From assembly GCA_019636945.1 (NCBI GenBank), contig JAHBWO010000016.1:1-46499 (forward strand): a stretch of DNA of 46,499 nt, read 5' to 3'. Within the stretch, counting starts at the first letter, position 1, and the number at the start of each line of letters is the position of its first letter. The stretch comes from Nitrospira sp. Its GTDB lineage: Bacteria; Nitrospirota; Nitrospiria; Nitrospirales; Nitrospiraceae. A model generated the notes under the pieces. That model was not told where the DNA came from. It saw only the letters and a list, made by a program, of their open reading frames with translations, and searched no databases. The translations under genes and the position numbers were made by a program. This document shows positions 25,171 through 33,400 of the stretch, one piece after another.

Positions 25171-26736
25171 ATGCATACTATGAATCAATTCGAGTCGAGT
25201 CCGAAGCCCCCACAAGGGAAGAAAAACTGGGTTGTCACAGCGGCTTTGCTGACGGCTGGAATAATCATCGGATTTGTCGTGGCCTCGGACCTTGGGTGGT
25301 TGTCGAATGGCCATGCTGTGCCAGATGCATCGTCTGTTGCACCACCGTCGCCTCCTCCTGTCGTCAGACCAGTCTCGACGGCTCCGCAGCCCATCCTGGG
25401 CGGGGGAAACCAAACATTCGTCGATATTGCGAGGTCGGTGAAGCCGGCGGTGGTGAATATCTATGCGACCAAGAGCGGCCGTGGGGAAGGTTCAGGTGCG
25501 ACTCCCTTCGACGATCCGCTGTTTCGAAAGTTTTTTGGTGACGAGTTTTTTCGAAAGTTCGAACATCCCAAGGAAAAGAAAGAACGAGGATTGGGGTCGG
25601 GCGTGATTGTGGAATCGAGCGGGTTGATCATTACCAATAATCATGTCGTCGGCAAGGCGGATGAGATCCGCGTGACCCTGTCGGACAAGCGTGAGTTCAA
25701 AGCGAAGTTGATCGGCACCGACCCCAAGACGGATGTGGCGGTCGTGAAGATCGAAGCTACGGGGCTTCCGAGCGTGCCATGGGCCGATTCGGATAAGTTG
25801 GAAGTGGGAGAGTTTGTTCTGGCTGTCGGTAATCCGTTCGGACTGACGCAGACTGTCACCTTGGGGATAGTCAGTGCACTTGGGCGAGCAGCCGGTATTG
25901 CTGAGTATGAAGATTTTATCCAAACCGATGCTGCCATTAATCCAGGCAACTCCGGAGGAGCCTTGGTTAACGTCCGGGGTGAACTGGTAGGGATCAACAC
26001 CGCGATATTCAGTCAGAGCGGTGGCAATATGGGGATCGGATTTGCCGTGCCGAGCAATATGGCGCAGTCGATTATGGGGCAACTGGTCCAGACCGGAAAA
26101 GTCGTGCGTGGGTGGTTGGGGGTTTCGATTCAGGAATTGACGCCGGAATTGGCGTCACAGTTTGGCATCACTGAAACAAAGGGTGTGCTCGTCAGCGATG
26201 TCATGGATGATAGCCCGGCCAAGAAGGCCGGCTTCGAGCGAGCCGATGTGATCGTTGAGTATGACGGGAAACCGATGGATTCTCCGACGCATCTGCGTAA
26301 TGCCGTCGCACAGACGCCGGTTGGGAAAAAGGTGGTCGTCAAGATTATCAGGGACAAGAAGGCCAAGACCATCGATCTCACCATTGTCGAGCAACCCAAG
26401 TCGATGACGCAAAGCGGTGAGGAAGACGGGGGGGACTCAGCGACGCCGATCGGGATCTTGTCCAGTCTTGATGTGCGTGACCTGAACGAAGAGTTGACAA
26501 GTCGCTATGGATTGAAGTCCGGCGAGCGCGGTGTCGTGATCGTACGGGTCAAGGTCGGTAGTACTGCTGAGGAGATGGGGGTTCGTGAAGGTGATATCGT
26601 GCTCGAGGTCAATCGCCAAGCAGTTACTTCGGTGAAAGTATTTGAACGGATTGCCAACAAGCTGCCGAAGGATCAGGCGGTGTTGCTTTTGCTCAAACGG
26701 CAGGGACGGACGATTTATCTGACGCTTCGTCCATGA
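25171..26736 (+). CDS. HtrA/Deg serine protease with two PDZ domains
   Basis: A 521-residue periplasmic serine protease of the S1C (DegP/DegS/MucD) family that degrades misfolded envelope proteins. A hydrophobic segment at about residues 25-40 (VVTAALLTAGIIIGFVVAS) is a signal anchor. The catalytic triad appears as H in TNNHVVG, D in DPKTDVAVVKI and S in GNSGGALVN, about residues 157, 188 and 261. The L1 loop GIVSALGRAAG follows before it. Two PDZ domains follow: VRGWLGVSIQELTPELA and the second after SLDVRDLNEELTSRY, ending in LLLKRQGRTIYLTLRP. ATG 25171 and ATG 25180 are both possible; neither has a strong site. The protein's exact Deg subclass is unclear. Confidence 0.93.
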   Translation: MHTMNQFESSPKPPQGKKNWVVTAALLTAGIIIGFVVASDLGWLSNGHAVPDASSVAPPSPPPVVRPVSTAPQPILGGGNQTFVDIARSVKPAVVNIYATKSGRGEGSGATPFDDPLFRKFFGDEFFRKFEHPKEKKERGLGSGVIVESSGLIITNNHVVGKADEIRVTLSDKREFKAKLIGTDPKTDVAVVKIEATGLPSVPWADSDKLEVGEFVLAVGNPFGLTQTVTLGIVSALGRAAGIAEYEDFIQTDAAINPGNSGGALVNVRGELVGINTAIFSQSGGNMGIGFAVPSNMAQSIMGQLVQTGKVVRGWLGVSIQELTPELASQFGITETKGVLVSDVMDDSPAKKAGFERADVIVEYDGKPMDSPTHLRNAVAQTPVGKKVVVKIIRDKKAKTIDLTIVEQPKSMTQSGEEDGGDSATPIGILSSLDVRDLNEELTSRYGLKSGERGVVIVRVKVGSTAEEMGVREGDIVLEVNRQAVTSVKVFERIANKLPKDQAVLLLLKRQGRTIYLTLRP

Positions 26737-26740
26737 GACA

Positions 26741-26800
26741 GTTGGGAAGTGGAAAGGTTAGAAGGTTAAACAGTTCCCATCTGGACTTTCGAACTCGTGA
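26741..26800 (+). repeat. Degenerate short repeat, hairpin-forming
   Basis: A tandem of AAGGTTAG and AAGGTTAAA lies between GGGAA at 26744-26748 and TTCCC at 26774-26778; downstream CTTTCGAACT at 26786-26795 also occurs in the repeat at 27650. It fills the first part of the 138-base gap between the protease gene and ispD. Confidence 0.45.
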
Positions 26801-26874
26801 ATTTTCTAGCTGGTTGCCGATGGTGACCATCGAGTTGTCCGCAATCAAGAGAACCATCTGTTGAGCCTCGTTTT

Positions 26875-27585
26875 GTGAATACTTGTACTGTGGCCGTCGT
26901 CCCTGCCGCCGGACGAGGTCTTCGCATGGGTGGCGCCGTTCCCAAGCAGTTTTTGGAGTTGGGCGGTGAGCCGTTGGTCGTGCATTCGCTTCGAGTTCTT
27001 CAGCGCTCTCCCGTCATCGACCAGATCATCTTGGCTGTACCGCAGGCTGATCTCGATTATTGCCTCAATGATCTTGCTGTCCGATTTGGATTTTCAAAAA
27101 TCAGACGGGTAGTGGCAGGAGGAAACGAACGCCAGGATTCAGTTCGGCATGCCCTAGAACATGTGCCGGAGGAGGCACAGATTGTTGTCGTGCACGATGC
27201 GGTACGTCCGTTTCTGACGGAGCAGATGGTGGCTGATGTGGTTGAGGCTGCAGGCCGAGAGGGAGGGGCGATCATCGCGCTGCCGATGCGTGATACCGTC
27301 AAGCAGGTTGGAACGGACCATCGGATCGAACGAACCGTTGATCGGCAACCGCTTTGGCTGGCTCAAACACCACAGGCGTTTCGACGGGAGCCATTGTTGA
27401 ACGTCCATCGCAAAGCTCATGCGGAAGGAGTGCATGCAACTGATGACGCATTTTTATTCGAGTGGGCTGGGCATTCGGTCGTGGTGGTGGAAGGGAGCGG
27501 AGAGAATATCAAGGTGACAAGGCCTGAAGACATGGTGATTGGCGAGGCGATTTTGGCGTCGAGGAAAGCAAACACAAATGCGTGA
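26875..27585 (+). CDS. ispD: 2-C-methyl-D-erythritol 4-phosphate cytidylyltransferase
   Basis: A 236-residue IspD of the non-mevalonate isoprenoid pathway, joining MEP to CTP. The nucleotide loop VPAAGRGLRMGG is followed by PKQFLELGGEPLVVHSL, VAGGNERQDSVRHAL, VVHDAVRPFL, ALPMRDTVKQV with its catalytic lysine region, and QTPQAFRR; the C-terminus reads TDDAFLFEW and GSGENIKVTRPED, all at standard spacing. The start is GTG 26875 and the upstream site is weak. IspF follows after a repeat-filled gap of about 120 bases, the usual ispDF partnership. Function is near certain. Confidence 0.96.
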   Translation: MNTCTVAVVPAAGRGLRMGGAVPKQFLELGGEPLVVHSLRVLQRSPVIDQIILAVPQADLDYCLNDLAVRFGFSKIRRVVAGGNERQDSVRHALEHVPEEAQIVVVHDAVRPFLTEQMVADVVEAAGREGGAIIALPMRDTVKQVGTDHRIERTVDRQPLWLAQTPQAFRREPLLNVHRKAHAEGVHATDDAFLFEWAGHSVVVVEGSGENIKVTRPEDMVIGEAILASRKANTNA

Positions 27586-27670
27586 AAGTTAACAGGTGGA
27601 AAGTGCTTTGGGAATGCATGTGTATGAATTCCAACTTTACAACGTGTCCCTTTCGAACTTTTTAACTGTT
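27584..27670 (+). repeat. Degenerate short repeat between ispD and ispF
   Basis: GAAAGTTAACAGGTGGAAAG at the left (27584-27603) is partly complementary to the right arm at 27650-27670, which has CTTTCGAACTT and TTTAACTGTT. An inner GGAAT/ATTCC pair adds to the fold. The core CTTTCGAACT is shared with the repeat at 26786. Confidence 0.5.
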
Positions 27671-27706
27671 GATGAGTGAGCTGTGACCACTGGGAAAAGG
27701 AAAAGC

Positions 27707-28180
27707 ATGCGTATCGGGTATGGGTATGATGTCCATCCGTTGGGGCCGGGGCGTAAACTGATTCTTGGCGGAATCGAGATCCCGCACAGTAAGGGATTAC
27801 TTGGCCACTCTGACTCTGATGTACTGGTTCATGCTGTCTGTGACGCCTTATTGGGAGCAATGGGAGAGGGAGATCTGGGGCGGCATTACCCCAGTTCAGA
27901 TCCCAAGTACAAAGGCATCTCGAGCCTCAAGTTATTGGAAGATGTCATGTCGAAGCTGAATGTGAAAGGCTATCGAGTAGGTAATATTGATACTGTGATT
28001 GTGGCTCAAGCGCCCAGGCTTGGTCCGTACCTCTCGGCCATGCAGAAGACCATCGCAGCAACGGCCGGTATTACTCCTGAATTAGTGAATGTCAAGGTTA
28101 AGAGCGGAGAAGGGTTAGACGCCGTGGGACATGAAGAAGGGATGATCGCCCACGCCGTCTGTTTGATTGAGCCAGTTTAA
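27707..28180 (+). CDS. ispF: 2-C-methyl-D-erythritol 2,4-cyclodiphosphate synthase
   Basis: A 157-residue IspF, a trimeric zinc enzyme that forms the cyclic diphosphate in the MEP pathway. It shows RIGYGYDVHPLGPGRKLILGG with the zinc-binding D and H, GHSDSDVLVHAVCDALLGA with the third zinc ligand H, GDLGRHYPSSDPKYKG, AQAPRLGPYL and, at the end, VKVKSGEGLDAVGHEEGM with the conserved T-to-S variant. The start ATG 27707 has AAAAGGAAAAG just upstream; a GTG at 27683 would add eight residues. CysE starts 20 bases after the stop. Confidence 0.96.
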   Translation: MRIGYGYDVHPLGPGRKLILGGIEIPHSKGLLGHSDSDVLVHAVCDALLGAMGEGDLGRHYPSSDPKYKGISSLKLLEDVMSKLNVKGYRVGNIDTVIVAQAPRLGPYLSAMQKTIAATAGITPELVNVKVKSGEGLDAVGHEEGMIAHAVCLIEPV

Positions 28181-28199
28181 CGTCTAGGGTATATCGCTG

Positions 28200-28850
28200 A
28201 TGTTGGCGCACATCAAGCAAGACCTCCAAGCCGTTTTCGATCGAGATCCGGCTGCGACCAGCAAACTGGAGGTCATTCTCACGTACGCAGGTTTTCATGC
28301 GTTGCTTGCGTATCGTATTTCTCATCGGCTGAAGTCGATGGGAGTGCCCTTTTTCCCGCGAGCGATTTCTCAGCTGGCCCGTTGGCTCACCGGTGTGGAG
28401 ATCCATCCGTCAGCCAAGATCGGGACGGGGTTTTTCATCGACCATGGCATGGGGGTGGTGATCGGAGAGACTGCTGAGATTGGCGACTACGTGACCCTTT
28501 TTCAAGGCGTGACGTTAGGAGGAACTGGGAAAGAGCGTGGTAAGCGGCATCCGACGCTCGGGAATCACGTGGTGGTAGGCGCCGGGGCAAAAATTCTCGG
28601 TGGGATTACGATTGGCGACAATGTGAAGATCGGGGCTAATTCTGTCGTATTGAAGAATGTCGCGGCCAATTCCACGGTGATCGGTGTTCCTGGCCGCGTC
28701 ATCAAATCCAAGGGTGAGCGTCTGCCTGATGCCACGATGGATCAAGTCGATTTGCCTGATCCCATCAGTGACCGCTTCCTAGCGCTTGAACAGGAACTGA
28801 TTGAGCTTCGGAAGAAACTCGAAAATCGCGATGAGCCGAACCGTCATTAG
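28200..28850 (+). CDS. cysE: Serine O-acetyltransferase
   Basis: A 216-residue serine acetyltransferase making O-acetylserine for cysteine synthesis. The N-terminal helix pair ([18 protein letters not shown], then [12 protein letters not shown]) leads into a left-handed beta helix of hexapeptide repeats from [17 protein letters not shown] sequence (here [15 protein letters not shown]) through [20 protein letters not shown] with the catalytic histidine and [11 protein letters not shown] to [13 protein letters not shown]. It is shorter than E. coli CysE (273) and resembles the short bacterial form. The stop is followed by a hairpin region before a convergent gene. Family assignment is firm; feedback control by cysteine cannot be judged. 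Confidence 0.94.
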   Translation: MLAHIKQDLQAVFDRDPAATSKLEVILTYAGFHALLAYRISHRLKSMGVPFFPRAISQLARWLTGVEIHPSAKIGTGFFIDHGMGVVIGETAEIGDYVTLFQGVTLGGTGKERGKRHPTLGNHVVVGAGAKILGGITIGDNVKIGANSVVLKNVAANSTVIGVPGRVIKSKGERLPDATMDQVDLPDPISDRFLALEQELIELRKKLENRDEPNRH

Positions 28851-28887
28851 TCGTTCGCATTGCCCATCAGCCTGCTGACGAAGTCAG

Positions 28888-28914
28888 TTCGGCGCAGCAT
28901 CATGCCGCGCCGGA
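28888..28914 (+). terminator. Hairpins between convergent cysE and the PsiF-like gene
   Basis: CGGCGC at 28890-28895 pairs with GCGCCG at 28907-28912, with flanking bases extending the stem to about eight pairs. A second small hairpin (CTGAC GAA GTCAG) lies just upstream near 28874-28886. No long T-run follows on either strand, but the position between convergent genes suits termination. Confidence 0.4.
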
Positions 28915-28923
28915 GTAACACGG

Positions 28924-29244
28924 TCATGCAGACAGACAGTCACTCATAAACTTCTTCCGCTCATCACCCTTCAGCTGCTTTTCACCCGCCTCTTTATTAC
29001 ACGCCTTCATTTTATTCTGCTGAGTGTCCTTGCCGCCTCCACCTTTCCCCGATTTGGCGGAAAGGCATTCCTTCATAAACGCTTTCCGCTCATCGCCTTT
29101 CCCTTCACCAAATCCTTTCGCATTTGCCTGTTCATTGCAGGCTTTCATCTTATTCTGTTGCTCAGGTGCGGCCACTGCGAATGGTGTGACGCCGAGGCTG
29201 AGCGCGAAAAACGTCAATGTGATGGCGCGTAGAACTCGCTGCAT
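28924..29244 (-). CDS. PsiF-like secreted protein
   Basis: A 106-residue secreted protein with a signal peptide (VLRAITLTFFALSLGVTPFAVAA). The mature part is two copies of a unit found in the PsiF family, named for a phosphate-starvation-inducible E. coli protein. Copy one reads QQNKMKACNEQANAKG, then GDERKAFMKECLSA; copy two reads QQNKMKACNKEAGEKQ, then GDERKKFMSDCLSA. Each has two cysteines that could form a disulfide. A lysine- and glycine-rich linker joins the copies. ATG 29244 has AAAGGAG upstream. A well-formed promoter lies about 45-70 bases before it. The molecular role of PsiF proteins is not settled. Confidence 0.88.
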   Translation of the reverse strand: MQRVLRAITLTFFALSLGVTPFAVAAPEQQNKMKACNEQANAKGFGEGKGDERKAFMKECLSAKSGKGGGGKDTQQNKMKACNKEAGEKQLKGDERKKFMSDCLSA

Positions 29245-29288
29245 GTTGAGGCTCCTTTAATAAGAGGTGAAGTGACCGACTGGGTTGC

Positions 29289-29317
29289 ATCATAACAGAT
29301 AAATACGTACGTGTCAT
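29289..29317 (-). promoter_or_regulatory. Sigma-70-like promoter of the PsiF-like gene
   Basis: On the minus strand ATGACA (29312-29317) and TATGAT (29289-29294) are separated by exactly 17 bases, each matching five of six consensus positions. It sits about 45 bases before the start codon, leaving a short leader. Confidence 0.55.
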
Positions 29318-29544
29318 AGGCTAGAACGCTGTCGCGTGAGGCGTGAAACTTTGAGTTGGTGGCTCACGAACAGTAGACGGAGCCTGGTCCCTCGTGATGA
29401 CGAGATGAATTGGTATTGTGGAGAAGGGGTGACGGGTGATTTCTTCTTGGGAAAAGGATATGCTGTACACTAAAAAGGCACACCACCGTACTATCCACAC
29501 AGTCTGAATTTGGATTGCTTCGACGGGAAGAGGAAAGGTCGGCT

Positions 29545-31179
29545 ATGAGTTCAACCCCAAGTGTCACGCCAGCGCATCAGTTCCGGAAACTCCTCTTGTC
29601 GGACCAGCTGGAATTCATCTGTGAAGCGCATAACGGCCTCAGCGCAAAGATCGTTCAAGAAGCAGGTTTCAAAGGTATCTGGGCCAGTGGGCTCTCCATC
29701 TCGGCGCAATTTGGAGTTCGGGATAACAATGAGGCCAGTTGGACTCAGGTGTTGGACAATTTGGAGTTCATGTCCGATGCGACCACGATTCCGATCCTGC
29801 TCGATGGTGATACGGGATACGGCAATTTCAATAACATGCAGCGGCTGGTCCGCAAGCTGGAGCAACGGCGTATTGCTGCCGTATGTATCGAGGACAAGTT
29901 GTTCCCCAAGACAAACAGTTTTATCAAAGGGGATGCCCAGCCAATGGCGGACATGCAAGAGTTCTGCGGCAAGATCAAGGCGGGTAAGGACGCACAGACC
30001 GATCCGGACTTTAGCATTATCGCCCGAGTGGAAGCCTTCATTTGCGGGTGGGGATTGGCGGAAGCGCTGCGCCGGGCCGAGGCCTATCGCCAAGCGGGCG
30101 CAGATGGCATTCTCATTCATAGCGCGCTGTCGGTGCCGGATGAGATTCTTTCATTCAAGCAGGAGTGGGGAAATCGGTGCCCCGTCGTGATTGTGCCGAC
30201 GAAGTATTATGCGACCCCGACTGAGGTGTTTCGGCAGCATGGCTTTGCGATCGTCATTTGGGCCAATCACCTGTTGCGTTCTGCCGTGGCTGCTATGCAG
30301 AAAACTGCGCGGACGTTGAAGGAGCAGCAACACCTGCTCTCCATCGAAGACAAGGTTGCCCCGGTCTCAGAAATCTTCAGGCTGCAAAATGCCGCAGAAC
30401 TGCAAGATGCAGAAGATCGGTATCTCCCCCGAGGTGCCGAAGATACCTCCGCCATCGTATTGGCGGCTTCTCGTGGCGAGGAACTTCGTGAGCTGACCGA
30501 GCATCAGCCGAAGACGATGGTGAAGATTCAAGGGACGCCGATCCTTGCTCATATTGTGGATGCGTACAACGCGGTGGGGATCAAGGATATTACGGTTGTC
30601 CGTGGCTATAAGAAGGAGGCGGTGACGTTGCCCAATCTCACCTATCTCGATAACAATGACTTTGCCGAGACTGGCGAGTTGGATTCTCTGCATAAAGCGT
30701 TAGTCGCACGTAAAGGCCTGACGAGGGATCTGATCATTTCGTATGGCGACGTGCTGTTTAATAAGTATATTCCGCAGGCCTTGTGCCAGGAAAATGAGGA
30801 CTTTGTGGTCTTCGTCGACAGCGACTGGCAGAGCCAGGGCAGTTACGATCGTTTGGGGGGCTTTGCCGAATGCTCGCTGCCGAACTCGAAGAAGGCCTTT
30901 AATACGAAAATCTATCTCAAGCAGTTAGGGAATATGGTGTCAAGAGGACACACCCATGGGGTCTGGATGGGGTTTCTGAAGGTGTCTCCTACTGGAAGTG
31001 CCAAGCTTCAGACGATCCTCACGACGATGATGGCCGACCCTGCCAATCGAAAAGCCGGGATCCCTCACCTCCTACAGGAACTACTGAATCGGCAAGAACC
31101 AATTCGCGTGTTGTATACCGTGGGGCATTGGCTCGATATCAATAGTCTCGATGATGTGATTCAGGCAGGGAACTTCTGA
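29545..31179 (+). CDS. aepX: Phosphoenolpyruvate mutase fused to a nucleotidyltransferase
   Basis: A 544-residue fusion. Residues about 10-285 are PEP mutase, which turns phosphoenolpyruvate into phosphonopyruvate, the first step of nearly all phosphonate synthesis. Its signatures are [26 protein letters not shown] for Mg and the diagnostic lid [10 protein letters not shown]. Residues about 315-544 are a sugar-phosphate-type nucleotidyltransferase: [51 protein letters not shown], a form known as PntC that links CTP to 2-aminoethylphosphonate. The first loop, AASRGEEL, departs from the common AAGxGxRL. ATG 29545 has AGGAAAGG upstream. AepY follows. The product is probably a CMP-phosphonate used to decorate a surface molecule. 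Confidence 0.92.
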   Translation: MSSTPSVTPAHQFRKLLLSDQLEFICEAHNGLSAKIVQEAGFKGIWASGLSISAQFGVRDNNEASWTQVLDNLEFMSDATTIPILLDGDTGYGNFNNMQRLVRKLEQRRIAAVCIEDKLFPKTNSFIKGDAQPMADMQEFCGKIKAGKDAQTDPDFSIIARVEAFICGWGLAEALRRAEAYRQAGADGILIHSALSVPDEILSFKQEWGNRCPVVIVPTKYYATPTEVFRQHGFAIVIWANHLLRSAVAAMQKTARTLKEQQHLLSIEDKVAPVSEIFRLQNAAELQDAEDRYLPRGAEDTSAIVLAASRGEELRELTEHQPKTMVKIQGTPILAHIVDAYNAVGIKDITVVRGYKKEAVTLPNLTYLDNNDFAETGELDSLHKALVARKGLTRDLIISYGDVLFNKYIPQALCQENEDFVVFVDSDWQSQGSYDRLGGFAECSLPNSKKAFNTKIYLKQLGNMVSRGHTHGVWMGFLKVSPTGSAKLQTILTTMMADPANRKAGIPHLLQELLNRQEPIRVLYTVGHWLDINSLDDVIQAGNF

Positions 31180-31233
31180 TCGGCCATGCATGCGTTGCTC
31201 CGCCCGCAGTGTTTTCCGGTTCACACGTCACTA

Positions 31234-31262
31234 TTGCTCACTTAAATTTGCCTTGCGATAAC
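31234..31262 (+). promoter_or_regulatory. Candidate promoter before aepY
   Basis: TTGCTC at 31234-31239 and GATAAC at 31257-31262 are 17 bases apart, about 36 bases before the aepY start. It could give aepY its own transcript, though read-through from aepX is equally possible. Sequence match only. Confidence 0.3.
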
Positions 31263-31297
31263 ATTTCTGAACGATCGTTCGACATGGAGAATCGTGC

Positions 31298-32431
31298 ATG
31301 CTGAGTCCACAAGAATTTGTTGATTGCCTGAAGGAGAATGGCGTTGAGCTTTTCACGGGAGTGCCGGATTCCCTCCTCAAGGAACTCTGTTCCTGCATGG
31401 CTCATACGAGTCGGCCGGGAGAGCATATCATCGCTGCTAATGAAGGTGGAGCCGTGGCTCTGGCGATTGGATATCACCTCGCGACACGGAAAATCCCGCT
31501 CGTCTACTTGCAAAACTCGGGGTTGGGCAACGTCGTCAATCCGCTTCTATCACTGGTTGATGAGGATGTCTATTCTGTTCCGATGCTCCTTGTTATTGGG
31601 TGGCGCGGTGAGCCAGGGGTGCACGATGAACCTCAACATAAGAAGCAAGGACGAGTGATGGTTCCTATGCTTGAGGCCATGGAGATTCCCTATTCCGTGC
31701 TGGGCACTGATGTCGATCACGCAGAGCCTATCGTGAAGGATGCGGTGGCACAGGTCCGAAAGACTGGCGGCCCCTTCGCGTTGGTGATCAAGAAAGGTGC
31801 CTTTGCTGCGTATGCGGCACCTGCGCTCCAACAGACGGACTTTCCACTGTCTCGCGAAGAGGCCATTCAGCAGGTGATCGATGTTCTGGAAGAGCGAGAC
31901 GTGGTTGTTTCAACTACTGGCATGCCGTCTCGGGAAGTGTATGAGTACCGGACCAAGAGGGGTGTTGGCCATCAGCGGGATTTCCTGACGGTGGGGGGGA
32001 TGGGGCACGCCTCTCAAATTGCACTTGGTATTGCACTCCAAAAACCAGAACGCTCTGTGTACTGTCTCGATGGAGATGGCGCGCTCCTGATGCATATGGG
32101 AGGGGTGGCGCTGGTAGGAACACTGAAGCCGAGCAATTATAAGCATATTGTGTTGAACAATGGGGCCCATGATTCGGTGGGGGGGCAACCGACTGTTGCG
32201 CTGGGCATCGATGTCTTGGGTATCGCGCGCGCGGCTGGGTACGCACGAGTGGCCAGAGCTCGGACAGAATCTGAGTTGAGGTCGTGCCTTCAGGAGATCA
32301 AAGAATTTCCGGGTCCAAGCCTCTTGGAGATCCAGGTTCGGTGTGGGGCGCGGAAAGATTTGGGGCGTCCAGAAACAACTCCCATCCAGAACAAGAACGC
32401 TTTTATGGATTTCCTGCATACTGCTGGGTAG
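31298..32431 (+). CDS. aepY: Phosphonopyruvate decarboxylase
   Basis: A 377-residue thiamine-diphosphate enzyme that decarboxylates phosphonopyruvate to phosphonoacetaldehyde, pulling the unfavourable mutase reaction forward. The N-terminal half has FTGVPDSLLKELC and AANEGGAVALAIGYHLA with the cofactor-activating glutamate, then VYLQNSGLGNVVNPLLSL. The C-terminal half holds the Mg and cofactor motif CLDGDGALLMHMGG followed by NNGAHDSVGGQPT. The order and length fit AepY; the two-subunit sulfopyruvate decarboxylase is related but would be split. It follows aepX by 118 bases. A 2-aminoethylphosphonate transaminase, the usual third gene, is not in the window. Confidence 0.94.
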   Translation: MLSPQEFVDCLKENGVELFTGVPDSLLKELCSCMAHTSRPGEHIIAANEGGAVALAIGYHLATRKIPLVYLQNSGLGNVVNPLLSLVDEDVYSVPMLLVIGWRGEPGVHDEPQHKKQGRVMVPMLEAMEIPYSVLGTDVDHAEPIVKDAVAQVRKTGGPFALVIKKGAFAAYAAPALQQTDFPLSREEAIQQVIDVLEERDVVVSTTGMPSREVYEYRTKRGVGHQRDFLTVGGMGHASQIALGIALQKPERSVYCLDGDGALLMHMGGVALVGTLKPSNYKHIVLNNGAHDSVGGQPTVALGIDVLGIARAAGYARVARARTESELRSCLQEIKEFPGPSLLEIQVRCGARKDLGRPETTPIQNKNAFMDFLHTAG

Positions 32432-32621
32432 GTAATCCAAAAGTGTAGGCGAGGAGTGTAATACTCTGCCGGAGGTGCAGATTTGAGATGACCCTAACCC
32501 AAAATTTCTTGGAGCGTCTCTCTGCCGAAGATGATTTTACGGTAAGGTGTAATCGTTCTTTTCCTCGGATGGCTTCTTCGTCCTCTGTCCACAGATTTGT
32601 ACGGTCTGTGTCAAAACTGTC

Positions 32622-33359
32622 TCAATCATAATCCACTCGCACGAGAAACAGTCCCTGCGGTGGAGCTGTTTTCCCTGCAGCAGAACGGTCACGGGCTTTC
32701 AGGATGGTTGTCAGACTGTCGGGTGATCGCTTGCCTAGGCCGACTTCCAGAAGAGTGCCGACAATCGAGCGGATCATCTGCTTGAGGAATCGGTCGGCAT
32801 AAAATGCAATCTTCAGCTGATCGCCTTCACGGAGCAGCGTGAATCGATGGAGATGGCAGATGGGATCATCGTTGTCCGTGGGCTGGGTCTGGAAAGAGGA
32901 AAAGTCATGTGACCCGATCAAGCTGATTCCGGCGGTACTCATCGCTGTGTCGTTAAGCGTTCGATGAACATGCCAGCAATAGTTTCGCTCAACGGCTGCC
33001 CGTTCGGGTCGATTGAGAATGCGGTATTCATACAACTTACCTTTGGCCGAATGCCTTGCATGGAATGAGTCCGGCATGAGCTCAACCGATCTGACCACGA
33101 TGTTTTCTGGAAGGTGCGCATTCAAGGCTCTCGTCCATTCGCGTGGAGTCATATCGCGATTAATGCGGAAGCTGGCAACCTGGCCCAGGGCATGCACTCC
33201 AGAATCCGTCCGTCCGGCACCGATGACCGGCACGGTGATCTGGGTGACACCGAAAATGGCAGTTTCAACGGCCGACTGAATGGTCGGCTGGTCGGGCTGA
33301 CGTTGCCAGCCGGCATAGGCGGTGCCGTCATATTCGAGCGTGAGCTTTATGGTGGACAT
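32622..33359 (-). CDS. truA: tRNA pseudouridine synthase A
   Basis: A 245-residue TruA, which makes pseudouridine at positions 38-40 of tRNA anticodon stems. The start reads IKLTLEYDGTAYAGWQRQP; the catalytic aspartate is in GAGRTDSGVHALGQVASF; later conserved pieces are LPENIVVRS, HARHSAKGKLYEYRI, HDFSSFQ and the dimer and RNA-binding FYADRFLKQMIRSIVGTLL. The C-terminus has the APPQGLFLVRVDYD ending. It is convergent to aepY, with about 190 bases between their stops that contain only a weak TCTGC/GCAGA hairpin. Start ATG 33359 has no strong site. The gene runs in the same direction as the amidase upstream, 41 bases away. Confidence 0.96.
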   Translation of the reverse strand: MSTIKLTLEYDGTAYAGWQRQPDQPTIQSAVETAIFGVTQITVPVIGAGRTDSGVHALGQVASFRINRDMTPREWTRALNAHLPENIVVRSVELMPDSFHARHSAKGKLYEYRILNRPERAAVERNYCWHVHRTLNDTAMSTAGISLIGSHDFSSFQTQPTDNDDPICHLHRFTLLREGDQLKIAFYADRFLKQMIRSIVGTLLEVGLGKRSPDSLTTILKARDRSAAGKTAPPQGLFLVRVDYD

Positions 33360-33400
33360 GTTCTGACCAGGAGTGAAGAAAACGTTTGATCGGGATGACC

